From assembly GCA_022414725.1 (NCBI GenBank), contig CM039467.1:9202411-9266410 (forward strand): a stretch of DNA of 64,000 nt, read 5' to 3'. The position numbers were made by a program, and so were the translations under genes. Shown one piece after another: positions 20,932 through 33,500 of this stretch. Origin of the DNA: Microglena sp. YARC (lineage: Eukaryota; Chlorophyta; Chlorophyceae; Chlamydomonadales; Chlamydomonadaceae). Below the pieces are notes generated by a model that saw only the letters and a list, made by a program, of their open reading frames with translations, was not told where the DNA came from and did no database searches. How positions within the stretch are numbered: position 1 is the stretch's first letter; each line of letters opens with the position of its first letter.

Positions 20932-21421
20932 GTTGCGTCGATGAAGGAGGGGGGGGGGGGGGGGGGGGGGGTAGATGCTGGCGGAGGCGATGGCGAGGAG
21001 TGTATTAAGGGAAACATAAGTTACGTAGGTGAAGGAGGGGGGGCTGTGACTGCTTGTTGAGGCGATGGAGATACTGTGATCGGTATCATTGGTTTCGTAG
21101 GTGCATGAGGGGGGGTTATGGTAGCTGGAGCAAGAGAAGGAGAGGCGACTATGAAGGGAAACATTTGTTTCAAAGGTGCAGGAGGGGGGACTGAGGGGTC
21201 TGAGGCAGCTTGAGAAGGTGCTTGTGGAGGAGGACGGAGTGGTGGTGGTTCTGGGCTCCAAAGCCGGAGTGGCCGCCTTGGCCTGCTCAACACAACAGTA
21301 GCAGGAGGCGGTGGGAGATTATCCTGACTGTCAATACTACCTCCAGATCTCCGCGAGCTGGACATTGAGATGGGCACGAGCCACATTAATAGTACCAAGC
21401 TCAAGGCTCCTCCGATGTACA

Positions 21422-21667
21422 TGTTATTCACCGGGTTTTACCGTCTCACCTAGAGTGACTGAGAGTGCACAGGACTCCTCCCTGCTGCACTGTACTGCCG
21501 TGCCGATGCCAGCTGTGGCATGGGCACTGATGCCGGTACCATGAGGTACTGCGGCATCCCAGTACTTTCCCCTAGCGCATTGATCGAATGCTTATCTAAC
21601 TGTAAAGATCTTATCCTTACCGTCTTCCCCTCGTCTCTGTGCTTTGCACACGCTCCGGAATACTACA
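21422..21667 (+). repeat. 5' LTR of Copia element
   Basis: 246 bp, TGTTATTCACCGGG to GGAATACTACA. A GGTTACGG string follows directly at 21668; like the other element it begins GGTTA, the expected position of the primer-binding site. Confidence 0.95.
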
Positions 21668-21923
21668 GGTTACGGTCCCTTCGCGTTAGATTGTCCTTGC
21701 TCGGCGTATCCCCAGCTGAAGGACATTTTGATTGTTGTCCAGACGTGCTTCAATTGAAAGGAGTGAAGAAAGCTCCAACCGACAAGAATCTCCCACACAT
21801 CTGGGACACAACTCTTGTGCGAAGATCAGCCGCGTTTCCGGTGATTCTGCTACATTAAGCACCAAGCTGTTCCGCCAGCCAACTCCTGCTCCATTGAGCA
21901 TCCAGCTGTTCCGCCAGCTAACC

Positions 21924-21939
21924 CCCCCCCCCCCCCCCC
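21924..21939 (+). repeat. Poly(C) run in gag leader
   Basis: C16 within the leader or early gag of the Copia element. The stretch 21668-22060 has no convincing gag reading; it holds two similar CTGTTCCGCCAGC blocks. Confidence 0.8.
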
Positions 21940-22060
21940 TTCCCCCTGACAACAATCTCTACCTCCACTGCGCCCCCACCACCACCCTTCCCTTTCCCGT
22001 TGCTTACGCAATCTCCGCCGTCTCTCCACCGCCTCCTACTCTCTGCAACATCGCCTCACT

Positions 22061-22711
22061 ATGCGGCATTCAGAAGCTCCTCCCCCTGAGCGTAGTCCGA
22101 CTTTCATCTTCCACCAGCACTTCTTCCAAGATTGGCTCTCATCCATGGAAGACGAACTCCAGGTATCACAACACTTCTTTGCCCCTGGAGATCATAAACT
22201 AGTTCTGTTCCAAATAGAATACATCCTTGCACACCTCTCAGAGCCTATCAGGCGGATGCTCAAGTTCCATAACGATCCTGATGACATCCTAGCAGCCCTT
22301 CAATCAAAGTATGATACCAGATCCGCATCCCGACAGCATTCCCCAGTCGCAGCTAAATCAGCCGCATCCAATGACCCCGCATATAACGAACCTGCATGTA
22401 CCCCTACTGCACCTCAGTCTCCTTCGTATGCTCTTAATGCCTCCCAACGCAGTAACCGCATGGCAGAAAACTGGATCATGGACACTGGCGCTACCTCCCA
22501 CATGACAGGAAATGAGTCCCTGTTATATGACATACATGACATATTTCCCCATATCAGAGTTCAAACTGCATCAGGATACACTCACATCACCAGATCTGGC
22601 AGTGCTCTGATTAGAGGAGACAATGGAAAGATTCACAAACTCAGAAATGTTCATCTCAATGATGACCCTAACACTCCTTACCTCATGTCAATGGCTGCAG
22701 CCATCACATAA
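22061..22711 (+). pseudogene. Copia gag (short) and protease
   Basis: Residues 1-95 resemble a Copia gag core (FFQDWLSSMEDELQ, then LAHLSEPIRRMLKF). No CCHC knuckle is seen, so the gag C-terminus may be deleted between about residues 85 and 130. The protease active site is WIMDTGATSHMT, intact D-T-G-A. The frame ends at TAA 22709-22711 after MSMAAAIT and resumes in the same frame, so this is a point nonsense change. Confidence 0.8.
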
Positions 22712-22720
22712 AACCCTTCT

Positions 22721-23995
22721 ATGTTAGTTCAGTTTGATTCTCCGACCTGCACTATCACCATCAAAGGCAAAGTAGTTATAACTGGATCTAAGAACAAGAA
22801 CCTTTACCTCACCCCCATCCTTGTCCCTGACAATACCCTTATCCATGGGTCATGTCTGAACATAGTCATGGCTGCCATTTCCAGAAATACTCAACAAACA
22901 GCAGAACTTCTTCACAACAGAATGGGACACGTTTCATACAGCAGCTTAGCCAGGCTCATTTCTGGAAACATGGTTACAGGTACAGATGTCACCGCAGCAG
23001 CCTACAACAAAATGAGAAAGCAGACTTGTGAAGTGTGTGTCCTCTCTAAAATGGACAAGAACCAATATCCTACATCATCCACACGTGCCACAAGACCCTT
23101 GCAAATCATCCACATTGACATGAGTGGAAAAATGAAGGTACCCAGTCTAAATGGCAACATATACTTCCAAGGCATTCTTGATGACCACTCAAAGTACTCC
23201 ATAGTCACATTCCACAAAAACAAACACACAGTGCCCAAAGACACCATGCATGAACTGGAACGGTATGAAGTCCTTACAGAAAACAAAATAGGCACCATTT
23301 TCTGTAACAATGGATCAGAGTACACCTGCGACCGGTTTAAAAACTGGTGCAAAAAGAAAGGCATTACCCTCAACTTCACAGTCCCTGGCAATCCAGCCAC
23401 AAATGGGGCAGCAGAACGTCTCAACCGCACTCTGCATGACAGAGCCACTGCCCTTCTCATCTCATCAAAATTTCCTAACAGATACTGGGCTGACATGGTG
23501 AAAAATGCTAGCATCTTGAGAAACCTCAGCCCCACTTCTGACTCAGACACGACACCCTATGAAATGTTCCATGGCGTCAAGCCTAAGATTGACCACCTCA
23601 GAACAATTGGGTGCACAGCCTATGTCCACATACCACCCAAATCCAGAACTTGGAAGTTTGCACCATCAGCCAAAATCACAAGACTCATTGGTTACTCCCA
23701 CATCAGAAAAGCTTACAGAGTTGTAGACTCCAACCATAAGATCTATGATGCTAGAGACATCACCTTCAATGAGTCTGAGAACCTGGCAGGAAAGAATGGA
23801 TTCCCCAGTGCAGATGCTGAAATCCTAGGCATGTATGAAGAAGACACCCCTGTTGAACCTGAAGATGAAGACACCCCCTCACAGAAACCAGATGATGCTA
23901 TTGACTGGCCTATTAGCATCATGAAGACTGCTCGCTGTAAATACATATATATATACCTGTATATATATATATCCCTCAGAGATCAAAGCCATTGA
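22721..23995 (+). pseudogene. Copia integrase with substituted catalytic residue
   Basis: In frame with the protease after one stop codon. The HHCC zinc domain has H65, H70, C103 and C106. The core has D133 and E232 with normal DD35E spacing, but the second Asp is Asn at residue 196 (FCNNGSEY where SDNGxE is usual; AAC for GAC). The core motif NGAAERLNRTLHD is intact. The frame is lost near 23945-23972 in an (AT)n tract; the normal text (EIKAIDALRERNKAN) continues in the frame of the reverse transcriptase. Confidence 0.85.
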
Positions 23996-25925
23996 TGCAC
24001 TGCGTGAAAGGAACAAGGCAAACATGGGAGCATGGGGATAACCAGAAGAAATAGATGATAGCTACCTACCCAGTTCAGTGCACCAACAGAGTACTGTTGC
24101 CCCACAGCACAGTGCACCTCACCACAACAATGATGCTGAACAAGGAAATGAACACAACCCCACACAGTCCCAGGCAGGTGACCTTCCCAACCCCATGTCA
24201 CCACAACGAAATGCATCAGAACATGCAATCACTTCTCCTGCACCAGCATAGCAACAGGCATCAACTCCTCCACCAGAAACTGCCCTCACTCAACCTCGCC
24301 GAAGTGGCAGAGAAAGACATGCACCCAACCATCTAGCTTTCCTAGCTGCAGACCAGATCATCATACCCAAGAATGAAAGAAAAGCACTGGCTAGCCCCCA
24401 AGCAACAGATTGGAGGGCTGCCATGGATGCAGAACTAGCAGCACTAGAAGAAATGAATACATGGACCCTAGCAGAACTCCCACATGGAGCCAAAGCCATA
24501 GGCACTAGATGGGTATTTGACATCAAGCAATCAGTGGATGGTCAGTTAGTAAGGTACAAAGCACGCCTAGTGGCAAAAGGATATGCTCAACGCCCTGGCA
24601 TGGACTATGATGAAGTTTTTGCACCAGTTGCCAAGCATGCCACCATCAGGTACATCCTGTCCATGGCTGCAGACCCCTCAGCTCACCTTGCTCAACTTGA
24701 TGTCTCCACAGCATTCCTCAATGGAGTAGTAGAAGAGGAACTGTATTGTTCCCAACCCCCAGGGTTTGAAAGAGACCACAGGGTTTGCCGCATGTGGAAA
24801 TGCCTCTATGGTCTGAAGCAAGCATCCAGGCAGTGGTATCTAAAAGTCAAAGAGGATATGACAGCACTTGGATTCAGAGAGGTTGATGTTGACCAAGGCC
24901 TCTTCCTGCTCCCTGGGCCAACAACAAGACCACTCATCTGGGTCCTTCTCTGGGTTGATGACTTCCTCCTGCTATCTTTTGACAAGAACATCCTCCAGCA
25001 GTACAAAGACAAGATCATGACACTCAACAAGACAAGAGACCTTGGAGAACCATCTGTCTTTGTGGGCTATGAAATTACAAGAGATGCAACTGCAGGAACC
25101 CTGCATATCTGCCAGTCAAGGTTCACCCAAGATCTGCTCAAGGCCCACAGCATGCTCCCTGAGCCCAACAGCACCAGGTTCCCCATCCCTCTACAGCCTG
25201 ATGCCCCTCTCCCTTATCCTGAAAAGGACACACCAGACTCTGGTCTGCCCCTTGCCCAGATTGTAAGATCCCTCAACTACCTTGCAGTCAACACCAGACC
25301 TGACATTGCACAAGCTGTTAACAGGTTGGCCAGGCACAGTGCTCACCCCCTCCATGACCACATGGAAGCTGCCATTGGTATCCTCAAATACCTGTCCAAC
25401 ACACCTGACCATGGGATCACCTACACCCACTCCAAGAAGCTCCTCACTGGCTACTGTGATTCTGATCATGCTGCCTGCCCTATCACAAGGAAGTCAACAA
25501 CAGGCTATGTCTTCCTCAACCAGGGGGGAGCCATCTCATGGGCATCCAAGATCCAAGCATGTGCCACTGCCCTGTCCACCACAGAAGCTGAGTTCATGGC
25601 AGCTACCACTGCAGCCCAAGAAGGAATGTGGTTGAGGAAACTGCAATTCTCTGCCACAGGTACCATGCCCCCCGCACTCACCATTAATGGTGACAACCAA
25701 GCTGCCCTCAGTGCATGGAACCAAGAGAAGCTCTCCTCCAGGCTCAAGCATATGGAAACAAGATTCCACTTCCTCAAAGAGCAATCCAAGAAAGAAGGCA
25801 TCAAGCTCAACTGGGTCCCCACTGCTGCCAACATGGCTGACATGCTCACCAAAGCTCTGCCCAGATCCAAGTTCTGTGCATTCAGACAGCAGATTGGCTG
25901 CACTGGAAAAATCAAGCTTGACTAA
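23973..25925 (+). pseudogene. Copia reverse transcriptase-RNase H
   Basis: The frame from 23973 carries two stops (24039 TAA, 24249 TAG) in the linker. From 24423 it is open for 500 residues. Reverse transcriptase: D93 in LDVSTAFLNG and the catalytic pair D179-D180 in LLWVDDFLL, with Trp where Tyr is usual. RNase H: D346 in GYCDSDHA, E388 or E390 in STTEAEF and D424 in INGDNQAA, then ADMLTKALP. Both enzymes look intact, so they could in principle still act if translated. Confidence 0.9.
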
Positions 25926-26219
25926 TCTTGAATCATGCCTCTGTCGCCCCTCTGATGCCATGCTAGATTTCCTAACAGATTAAAGTCCAAGTTTTCCTTG
26001 ATATTGATTGGTTGCCCTCTTATTGACTGCTTTCTGCTATCTTGAGTCCAGCTTTCCCCAGTGACACCTGCAGGATATTCTTTGACGATCCTGCCCTCCT
26101 CTATCAGTACCTGTCAGCCAAGTTTCATTCCATAGCATTACAGCCTATGAATATTTTAAGTCCCTCTAGTTTTCTTTTAACTCCTCTAATTCCAGGAATT
26201 CTCTTTCATGCAGAATACC

Positions 26220-26234
26220 AGGAATTGGGGGGGA
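26220..26234 (+). promoter_or_regulatory. Polypurine tract
   Basis: AGGAATTGGGGGGGA directly before the 3' LTR. It is nearly the same as the tract of the gag-protease element, as is the preceding CTAATTCCAGGAATTCT. Confidence 0.85.
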
Positions 26235-26475
26235 TGTTATTCACCGGGTTTTACCGTCTCACCTAGAGTGACTGAGAGTGCACAGGACTCCTCCCTGCTG
26301 CACTGTACTGCCGTGCCGATGCCAGCTATGGCATGGGCACTGATGCCGGTACCATGAGGTACTGCGGCATCCCAGTACTTTCCCCTAGCGCATTGATGCT
26401 TATCTAACTGTAAAGATCTTATCCTTACCGTCTTCCCCTCGTCTCTGTGCTTTGCACACGCTCCGGAATACTACA
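26235..26475 (+). repeat. 3' LTR of Copia element
   Basis: 241 bp; lacks CGAAT relative to the 5' LTR near 26394. Followed by the target duplication GTACA. Confidence 0.95.
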
Positions 26476-26676
26476 GTACAGAAGACGCCGAAGAGTTAAT
26501 AATCTTCTCTGGGCCTGCTGCTTCTTTACTCTTGCCTCCCTCAACACGCCCATCAAAGCAAGGTGAGGAGCTTCTTCATGATCCTTGTCATTTTCGTTCC
26601 AGCCCTGTTCCTCATCCCCAGGATGTCTCCTACTCTTTAGCTCAGAATCAATAAGCTTGGACAATTCAGACGCCAT

Positions 26677-27237
26677 GGCGAGAGAGAAAGGGAGAAAGGA
26701 AGGAGGTAGGAAACTTATGGATGGGAACTAACTGGCCCTATAATGGTCTGCAGCAGGGAATCATTAATTACATCTGTTGGAGCAGATGCAATTATAGTTG
26801 GCAGATGCTCCAGGCTAGCAAGTACCAGTGAAATATTTGCAGCAATATCAGAAGAGGATTGGAGTGATGGGTTGATGTGGCTTGTCGGAGCAGATCGGAA
26901 AGCCAAGCTGGCTAGTAGTGCGAACAAAGCAAGAAAGTAGTATGCTTAGTCGGCGTGGCTTTATAATAGCTAGCAAGCGGCATCTTGTGAAGTCCTATGG
27001 CCCGGGTCCTATCAGTATTGGAGCGTCAGATGGCTCTGAGGGCAGTACTAGTGGCCCAACTAACGGATGTACATCACATAGAGAGACATAGAAAGACATG
27101 ATGGATGATTCCAGGGTTCGTTGTATTACCTTGACAATAGGCCAACACTTGTGCGCGTAGTTCCTGTGCTACTATAAGAGAGGACTGTTACATTAGCGAA
27201 GCAGTGCGGGCCTGTGAAGTCGAGCACGTTACCCTCG
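26677..27237. promoter_or_regulatory. Shared upstream region of two divergent genes
   Basis: 560 bp between the minus-strand ATG of the membrane-protein gene (26676) and the plus-strand ATG of the RING-CH gene (27238). No clear TATA box or other motif stands out. The divergent layout suggests a bidirectional promoter; this is inference from position only. Confidence 0.4.
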
Positions 27238-30200
27238 ATGCTCACCAAGAAACCAGAGCCCGGGTCGGATCCTAGGGAGCGAGCTGATTTATTAGAAGAA
27301 TGTGCTTCCGAGTCGGATGCCGAGGATAGCGAGGTGGAGATAGAATCTACAGTGTCGACCAGTGAAGCTAAGGCGAGGAGTGCCGATAGTGCTGCTGCTG
27401 GAAGTGCTGCTGCTGGAAGCTCTGCCGCCAGCATTCTAGTCATCCCAGGAAAGCGTGAGAGTACTACTGGGGAACCTTCGAAGTCATCCGAGGAGCTTGA
27501 GAGCCCAGGCAGTAAAAGTGAAGCCAGCAACAGTAATAGCGAGAAAGAGCCTACGCTCTGCAGAATATGTTTGGTGAGTGCGAGCAGAGGGGCCTCATCT
27601 GCACGGAGTCTTCGGGACGTTGGTGAAATTTCTGTCCTGACAGGGTGAACATCTTTCCTTGTTTTGTTGCTTGGCCGCGCTGCTGGATTTGTTAGAACGC
27701 AGGGAGGGATGTTCCGAGGTTACTGCGCGAGAGACCGCGGAATACGTCATTAGCTTCTCCTCACCTTCCACGAACCACTCGAACCATACCACCCCAGGTG
27801 ACACATCTACCTGGGGCAGACAAGAGTTGCTGCAAGTGGGAATTAGACAACTCAGGAGTGCAGAGGTTCTACGCAAGCAGTTTAGTTATGATCTGCTTGT
27901 GTGACTTCTCTTAGACTAACAAGCCTGACACACCCGACTTATGCCCATTGTTCTATACAGTTGGTGCATTTGGGAATAAGAGAACCCAGAGATAAGGAGG
28001 TACTATATAAGCGATGTTCTGCAGTACAGTTAGTGTAACCCAAAACCCTACACCACCTCTCCTAGACAAACATGTGCCCAGCACATCCATCTTCTGTTCA
28101 CTGTTCTCAAGAGTTGGGTTGTGGGGGGGTTACAGATGGCCACAGATTATCCCCAACATATGAAAATCATAGTGGAAAAAGTGCCATGAAAGTGTCGCAA
28201 AAGTGTCATATCTGGGGGGTAAATGCCCGTAAAGTGCCAGAAATGTATCATATCCAGGGGGGATATATCATGGTTTTTCTTTTCAACTACCAGCAGCAGC
28301 TTCTACGCAGCTCCCCTGGCTTGCTTGCCCAAACCAATCGCATTGTAGTGCATCTGGAAGCTGCCAGAATCATCTTTCCAGTACTGTTGAGATCTCTGGG
28401 TTTAGACCAGTGACTGGCTCTAGGAGCTGCCTAGAAGCTGTCAATAAAAGCCGGAAAAAAACATTGGGTCATGCTTTCCTGCAATTGCATCCCACCCTTG
28501 TTTGTGTATGTACAGGATTTCTGCTTTGTTTCAATTGAGTAGGAACGAAGACAGCTGTTGAAGACAAATGCCTAGCCGCGGTATTGCTTATCGGGCGCCA
28601 TACTAGGTCCTGGATTCACATATTCATAGATTTAACAAGGGTCGTATTTTCCTGCAATTGCACCCAACCCTCGCTTGTACCTGTCCAACACACCTTCAGG
28701 AAGAAGACACTAGAAAACCTACAGGTGCTTTGTGGCTGCACAGGCACCCAGAAGCATGCCCACCACAACTGTCTCATGCAACCTTTTCCATACGACCCCT
28801 CTTTCCCCCACGCAGCCCTGCACCTTTAATCCTTTTCCCTACACCTTTGACCCCTAGCCCTACATCTTTAAACCTGAACCCTACACTTATTAACTTGCAA
28901 TTGTGCCTGTTTGTCACTTCACAGAAAGAAGACACACTAGAAAACCTAGAGGTGCCATGTGGTTGCACAGGCACCCAAATGCACGCCCATCTCGACTGTA
29001 TTCAGAAGTCCTCTAACTTGTTCTCGTACTTGTCCGTCTCTATACAGGAAGAAGACACGCTAGAAAACCTAGAAGTGCCATGTGGCTGCACAGGCACCCA
29101 GAAGCCTACACCTCTAACTTGCACTGCACCTGTCCGTCACTTTAAAGGAAGAGAACACACTAGAAAACCTAGAGGTGCCTTGTGGTTGCACAGGCACCCA
29201 GAAGCGTGCCCACCACAACTGTCTCTTGCAACCTTTTCCATACGACCCCTCTTTCCCCCACGCAGCCTTACACCTCTAACTTGTTCTCGTACCTGTCCGT
29301 CTCTTTACAGGAAGAAGACACACTAGAAAACTTAGAAGTGCCATGTGGTTGCACAGGCACCCAAATGCACGCCCATCAGGACTGTATTCAGAAGTCCTCT
29401 AACTTGTTCTCGAACCGGTCCGTATCTTTAGAGGAAGAAGACACACTAGACAACTTGGAGGTGCCATGTGGTTGCACAGGTACCCAAATGCACGCCCATC
29501 AGGACTGTATTCTGAAGTCCTCTAACTTGCACTCGTACCTGTCCGTCTGTTCACAGGAAGAAGACTCACTAGAAAACTTAGAAGTGCCATGTGGCTGCAC
29601 AGGCACCCAGAAGCATGCCCACCACAACTGTCTCATGCTACCTTTTCCATACAACCCCTATTTCCCCCACGCAACCCTACACCTCTTACCCTTAACCCTA
29701 CACCTCTAACCTGTTCTCGTACCTGTCCGTCTCTTTACAGGAAGAAGACACACTAGAAAACTTAGAAGTGCCATGTGGCTGCACAGGCACCCAAATGCAC
29801 GCCCATCACGACTGCATTCAAAAGTGGGTGGCTGAGAAAGGCCATCTGCGCTGTGAGATCTGCCACCAGGATTACACGGTGGAGTACGATGTACCGCCCC
29901 CTGCCCCTCCTGCCGCCCCTGTGTTTCAGCCGATGTACATCGTGGATAGCGATGGGGTGGGGCGCACGGTTGTGAGCAATGGGACGCATGTGGTGGAGGT
30001 GATGGATGACTCCGACCAACAACGCTATAACCGCCACCCTGGAGCTCAGTGGGGCATGTAAGTGATGGGGTATGTGTGTGAGTTGGTTGGGTGGGTGGGT
30101 GGGGGTAATGGATGGGTGTTGATGGGTGTGTGTGTGTGGAGGAGGTGGGGCACACTGGGGCTCAGTGGGGCATGTAAGTGATAGGGGTGTGGGTGTGGGT

Positions 30201-30550
30201 AGGTGGGGTAATGGATGGGTGTTGATGGGTGGGGTGTGGAGGAGGGGGCCCACACTGGGGCTTGGTGGGGCATGTAAGTGATGGGGTTGTGTGTGGGGGG
30301 TGGTGGAGGTGGGGGTGGGGGTAATGGATGGGTGTTGATGGGTGTGTGTGTGTGGAGGAGGTGGGGAACCCTGGGGCTCAGTGGGGCATGTAAGTGATGG
30401 GGTCGTGTGTGGTGTGTGTGTGGGGTGGGTGTGCGGGTGTGGGGGGGCACGGTTGTGAGCATTGGGACGCATGTGGTTGAGGTGATGGATGACTCCGGCC
30501 AACAACGCTACAACCGCCACCCTGGTGCTCAGTGGGGCATGTAAGTGATG

Positions 30551-30581
<31 letters not shown>

Positions 30582-33500
30582 GCTTAAGGTGTTGATGTGG
30601 TGGTGGGTGTGTGGCGCAGGGTGTGTGTGTTTGTGGGCGGGGGGGTAATGGATGCGTGTTGGTGGGTGGGTGTGGTGTGGAGGAGGGGGGCCACCCTGGG
30701 GCTGGGAGGGTGTGGGGGAGGATATTAATATGGGCTGAGTGCATGGGGGGAGGAATGGGGGGTGGGAGGGGGGATATGGGTGATATGTGTGGGGGGCTTA
30801 CATTTCTGAGCTACCGTATTGATATCTGCACCCCACAAACGTACAGGGTTTTTGGCGGAGCCCCTCTTCAAGGGGGCGGGAGCCCCCAGGGTTACCCATT
30901 TGTCCGTCCAACCGACTGACCGACCGACTGTCTGACCGCGCTGAAGTTTGACATATCAGCGAACGGTCTCATAACTAAATTGCTTCCGTTGCTCCGCCAA
31001 TTTTTAGCGTCGCATGCGACGCTGCATAGAACTTGTTCTTTCCAGCGATATATCCCTACTAGCAATCAAACCCATCGTTTCCACACCTGGTGGGTGGGTG
31101 GGTGCAGGGGTGGTTGGGTGGAGGGGTGGGTGCAGGGGTGGTTGGGTGGAGATTAGCATCGCAATGTAATCGAACCAAGCGATATAGCTAAGACTGGCCA
31201 GCCCAGCAGGCACTGGAGTCTCAGTATTAAAGGAATGATAACGCCTGATGGGGCGTGGTATTAAGGGAGCCCCGTCCTCCGGCGGTAGGGAACGGGCTGC
31301 TACTTTACCTGGACAAAGCTACCATGGCGGTTGACAGCGGCCTGAACACTTAAGCGCTCTCATGGGGAATAGAACCCGGCACCTTCGTCGATCAAGGAGC
31401 TCTGCCACTGAGCCAGTAGTTAAAACAGAGATGTTTCAGTACACATAGCTGGAAATGGAAAGTTGGGGACTGGTCAGATGGCTCCAACCAGAACCAGAAT
31501 AGCTGCGACAAGTCCTAGGCAGCGTCGCAAGCAATGCGGAAAATTGGCGGAGAGTGTTGTTAGAGCGGAAGTGGCAACGGAATCGAGCGGACCGAAGCCA
31601 CTTAGTTATGAGACAGTTGGCTGAGGTTTCACGCTTTGTCTGGTTCGCACGTCGGCGTCGGACGGTCGATCCGTCAAACGGACAACAGGGTGACACTGGG
31701 AGCTCCCGCCTCCTAGAAGGGGGGGCTCAAAAAATCATCACCGCCACCATCTCTACTGCTCCCCACCACTACCATCACCACCACCATGTCCACTGCCATC
31801 ACCACCATCACGGCCACCATCTCTACTGCTCCCCACCACTACCATCACCACCACCATTTCCACTGCCATCACCACCATCACCACCATCACCGCCACCATC
31901 TCTACTGCTCCCCACCACTGCCATCACCACCACCATGTCCACTGCCATCACCACCATCACGGCCACCATCTCTACTGCTCCCCACCACTACCATCACCAC
32001 CACCATTTCCACTGCCATCACCACCATCACCACCATCACCGCCACCATCTCTACTGCTCCCCACCACTACCATCACCACCACCATGTCCACTGCCATCAC
32101 CACCATCACGGTCACCATCTCTACTGCTCCCCACCACTACCATCACCACCACCATGTCCACTGCCATCACCACCATCACGGCCACTATCTCTACTGCTCC
32201 CCACCACTACCATCACCACCACCATTTCCACTGCCATCACCACCATCACGGCCACCATGTCTACTGCTCCCCACCACTACCATCACCACCACCATGTCCA
32301 CTGCCATCACCACCATCACGGCCACCATCTCTACTGCTCCCCACCACTACCATCACCACCACCATGTCCACTGCCATCACCACCATCACAGCCACCATCT
32401 CTACTGCTCCCCACCACTACCGTCACCACCACCATGTCCACTGCCATCACCACCATCACGGCCACCATCTCTTCTGCTCCCCACCACTACCATCACCACC
32501 ACCATGTCCACTGCCATCACCACCATCATGGCCACCATCTCTACTGCTCCCCTCCACTACCATCACCACCACCATTTCCACTGCCATCACCACCATCACC
32601 ACCATCACCACCATCACCACCATCACCGCCACCATCTCTATTGCTCCCCACCACTACCATCACCACCACCATGTCCACTGCCATCACCACCATCACCGCC
32701 ACCACCATGTCCACTGCTCCCCACCACCACCACCACCACCATGTCCACTGCTCCCAACCTCTAGCTTGACCACCACCACCACCATCACCACCACCACCAC
32801 CATCACCACCACCACCACTGCTCTCCACCACTAGCCTGACCACTGCTTGCTCCCCTGTACCCTGCAGGACTTTGATGTTGTTCTTTATGTTCATGGTGCT
32901 GCTCCATCCCGCCGACCCTGACGATGGAGAGTACAACTGGCCACCCTTGCCTCCTCCTTCCCCTCCCATGTACGCACCTGGAGAAGACCCCTATGCCGAC
33001 AGTCTCCCACTGTTCCTGCTGGCTGTATTCATCAAGGTAGGCTTGCCTTATTTTGGGCCAAAACACGCAAGATAAGGCTATTTCAGGTTATTCCAGGCTA
33101 TCTTAAAAAACTATTCCAGGCTATTTCGGATTTTGCCACCCCCTCCCCCTCCCCCTCCTATTTATGCACCTGGAGAAGACCCCTATGCCGACAGTCTCCC
33201 ACTGTTCCTACTGGCTGTATGCATCAAGGTAAGCTTGCTATATGTGTATGTATTATATCAGGCTATTTCAGGTTATTCCAGGCAATTCCATGCAATTCCA
33301 GGCTATTTCAGGTTATTCAAGGCTACTTCGGGTTTTGCCACCCCCTCCCCCTCCTATGTATGCACCTGGGGAAGACCCATATGCCGACAGTCTCCTACTG
33401 TTCCTACTGGCTGTATTCATTAAGGTAAGCTTGCTATATGTGTATATTTATATCTATTATATCAGGCTACTTCAGGTTATTCGAGGCTCTTTCAGGCTAT

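Larger units (their letters stand above)
18690..21262 (-). repeat. Proline-rich repeat array of the split membrane-protein gene
   Basis: Irregular units of about 55-60 bp, grouped into higher-order blocks of about 350 bp. On the minus strand they encode text such as TVSPSPQQAVTAPPPSPT and PPPAPTKPMIP. Three long poly(G) runs lie in the blocks: 18884-18912, 19229-19253 and 20949-20971. Some units keep a GTAACTT string after the Pro-rich part that could act as a 5' splice site; others have GCAACTA instead. The array is interrupted by the insertion at 19602-20931. Confidence 0.8.
21422..26475 (+). mobile_element. Complete Ty1/Copia retrotransposon, inactivated
   Basis: 5,054 bp with LTRs of 246 and 241 bp that differ by a 5-base deletion and about one substitution. 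Flanked by the target duplication GTACA (21417-21421 and 26476-26480). Gene order gag-protease-integrase-reverse transcriptase-RNase H is the Copia order. It is disabled by stops at 22709, 24039 and 24249, a frame change in an AT microsatellite near 23945-23972 and loss of a catalytic integrase Asp. It inserted into the minus-strand membrane-protein gene. Confidence 0.95.
13570..26676 (-). pseudogene. Type II membrane-anchored proline-rich protein gene, split by insertions
   Basis: The ATG at 26676 opens a frame of 67 basic/acidic residues (KKQQAQRRLL near residue 51), which runs into the LTR element at its GTACA target site. Removing the element and one target copy joins this frame exactly to 21416 and leftwards. 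That sequence encodes a hydrophobic segment at residues 68-85 (IGGALSLVLLMWLVPISM), then SRRSGGS and a long proline-rich region. Positive charge before the segment predicts N-inside, so the Pro-rich part would be lumenal or extracellular. The Pro-rich repeats continue through 18522-21000 and, beyond the second LTR element, through 13590-13930, with the shared motif PPLVAVQT or PPWLSVQT. Poly(G) runs read as polyproline on this strand. No C-terminal domain is recognised. It could be a cell-wall hydroxyproline-rich protein or the stalk of a type II enzyme. Confidence 0.6.

Noticed and set aside
31554..32834. His/Pro/Ser-rich frames of 226-426 codons
   Set aside because: They arise from a 70-bp CACCATCAC minisatellite in intron 2 of the RING-CH gene; all three frames are open.
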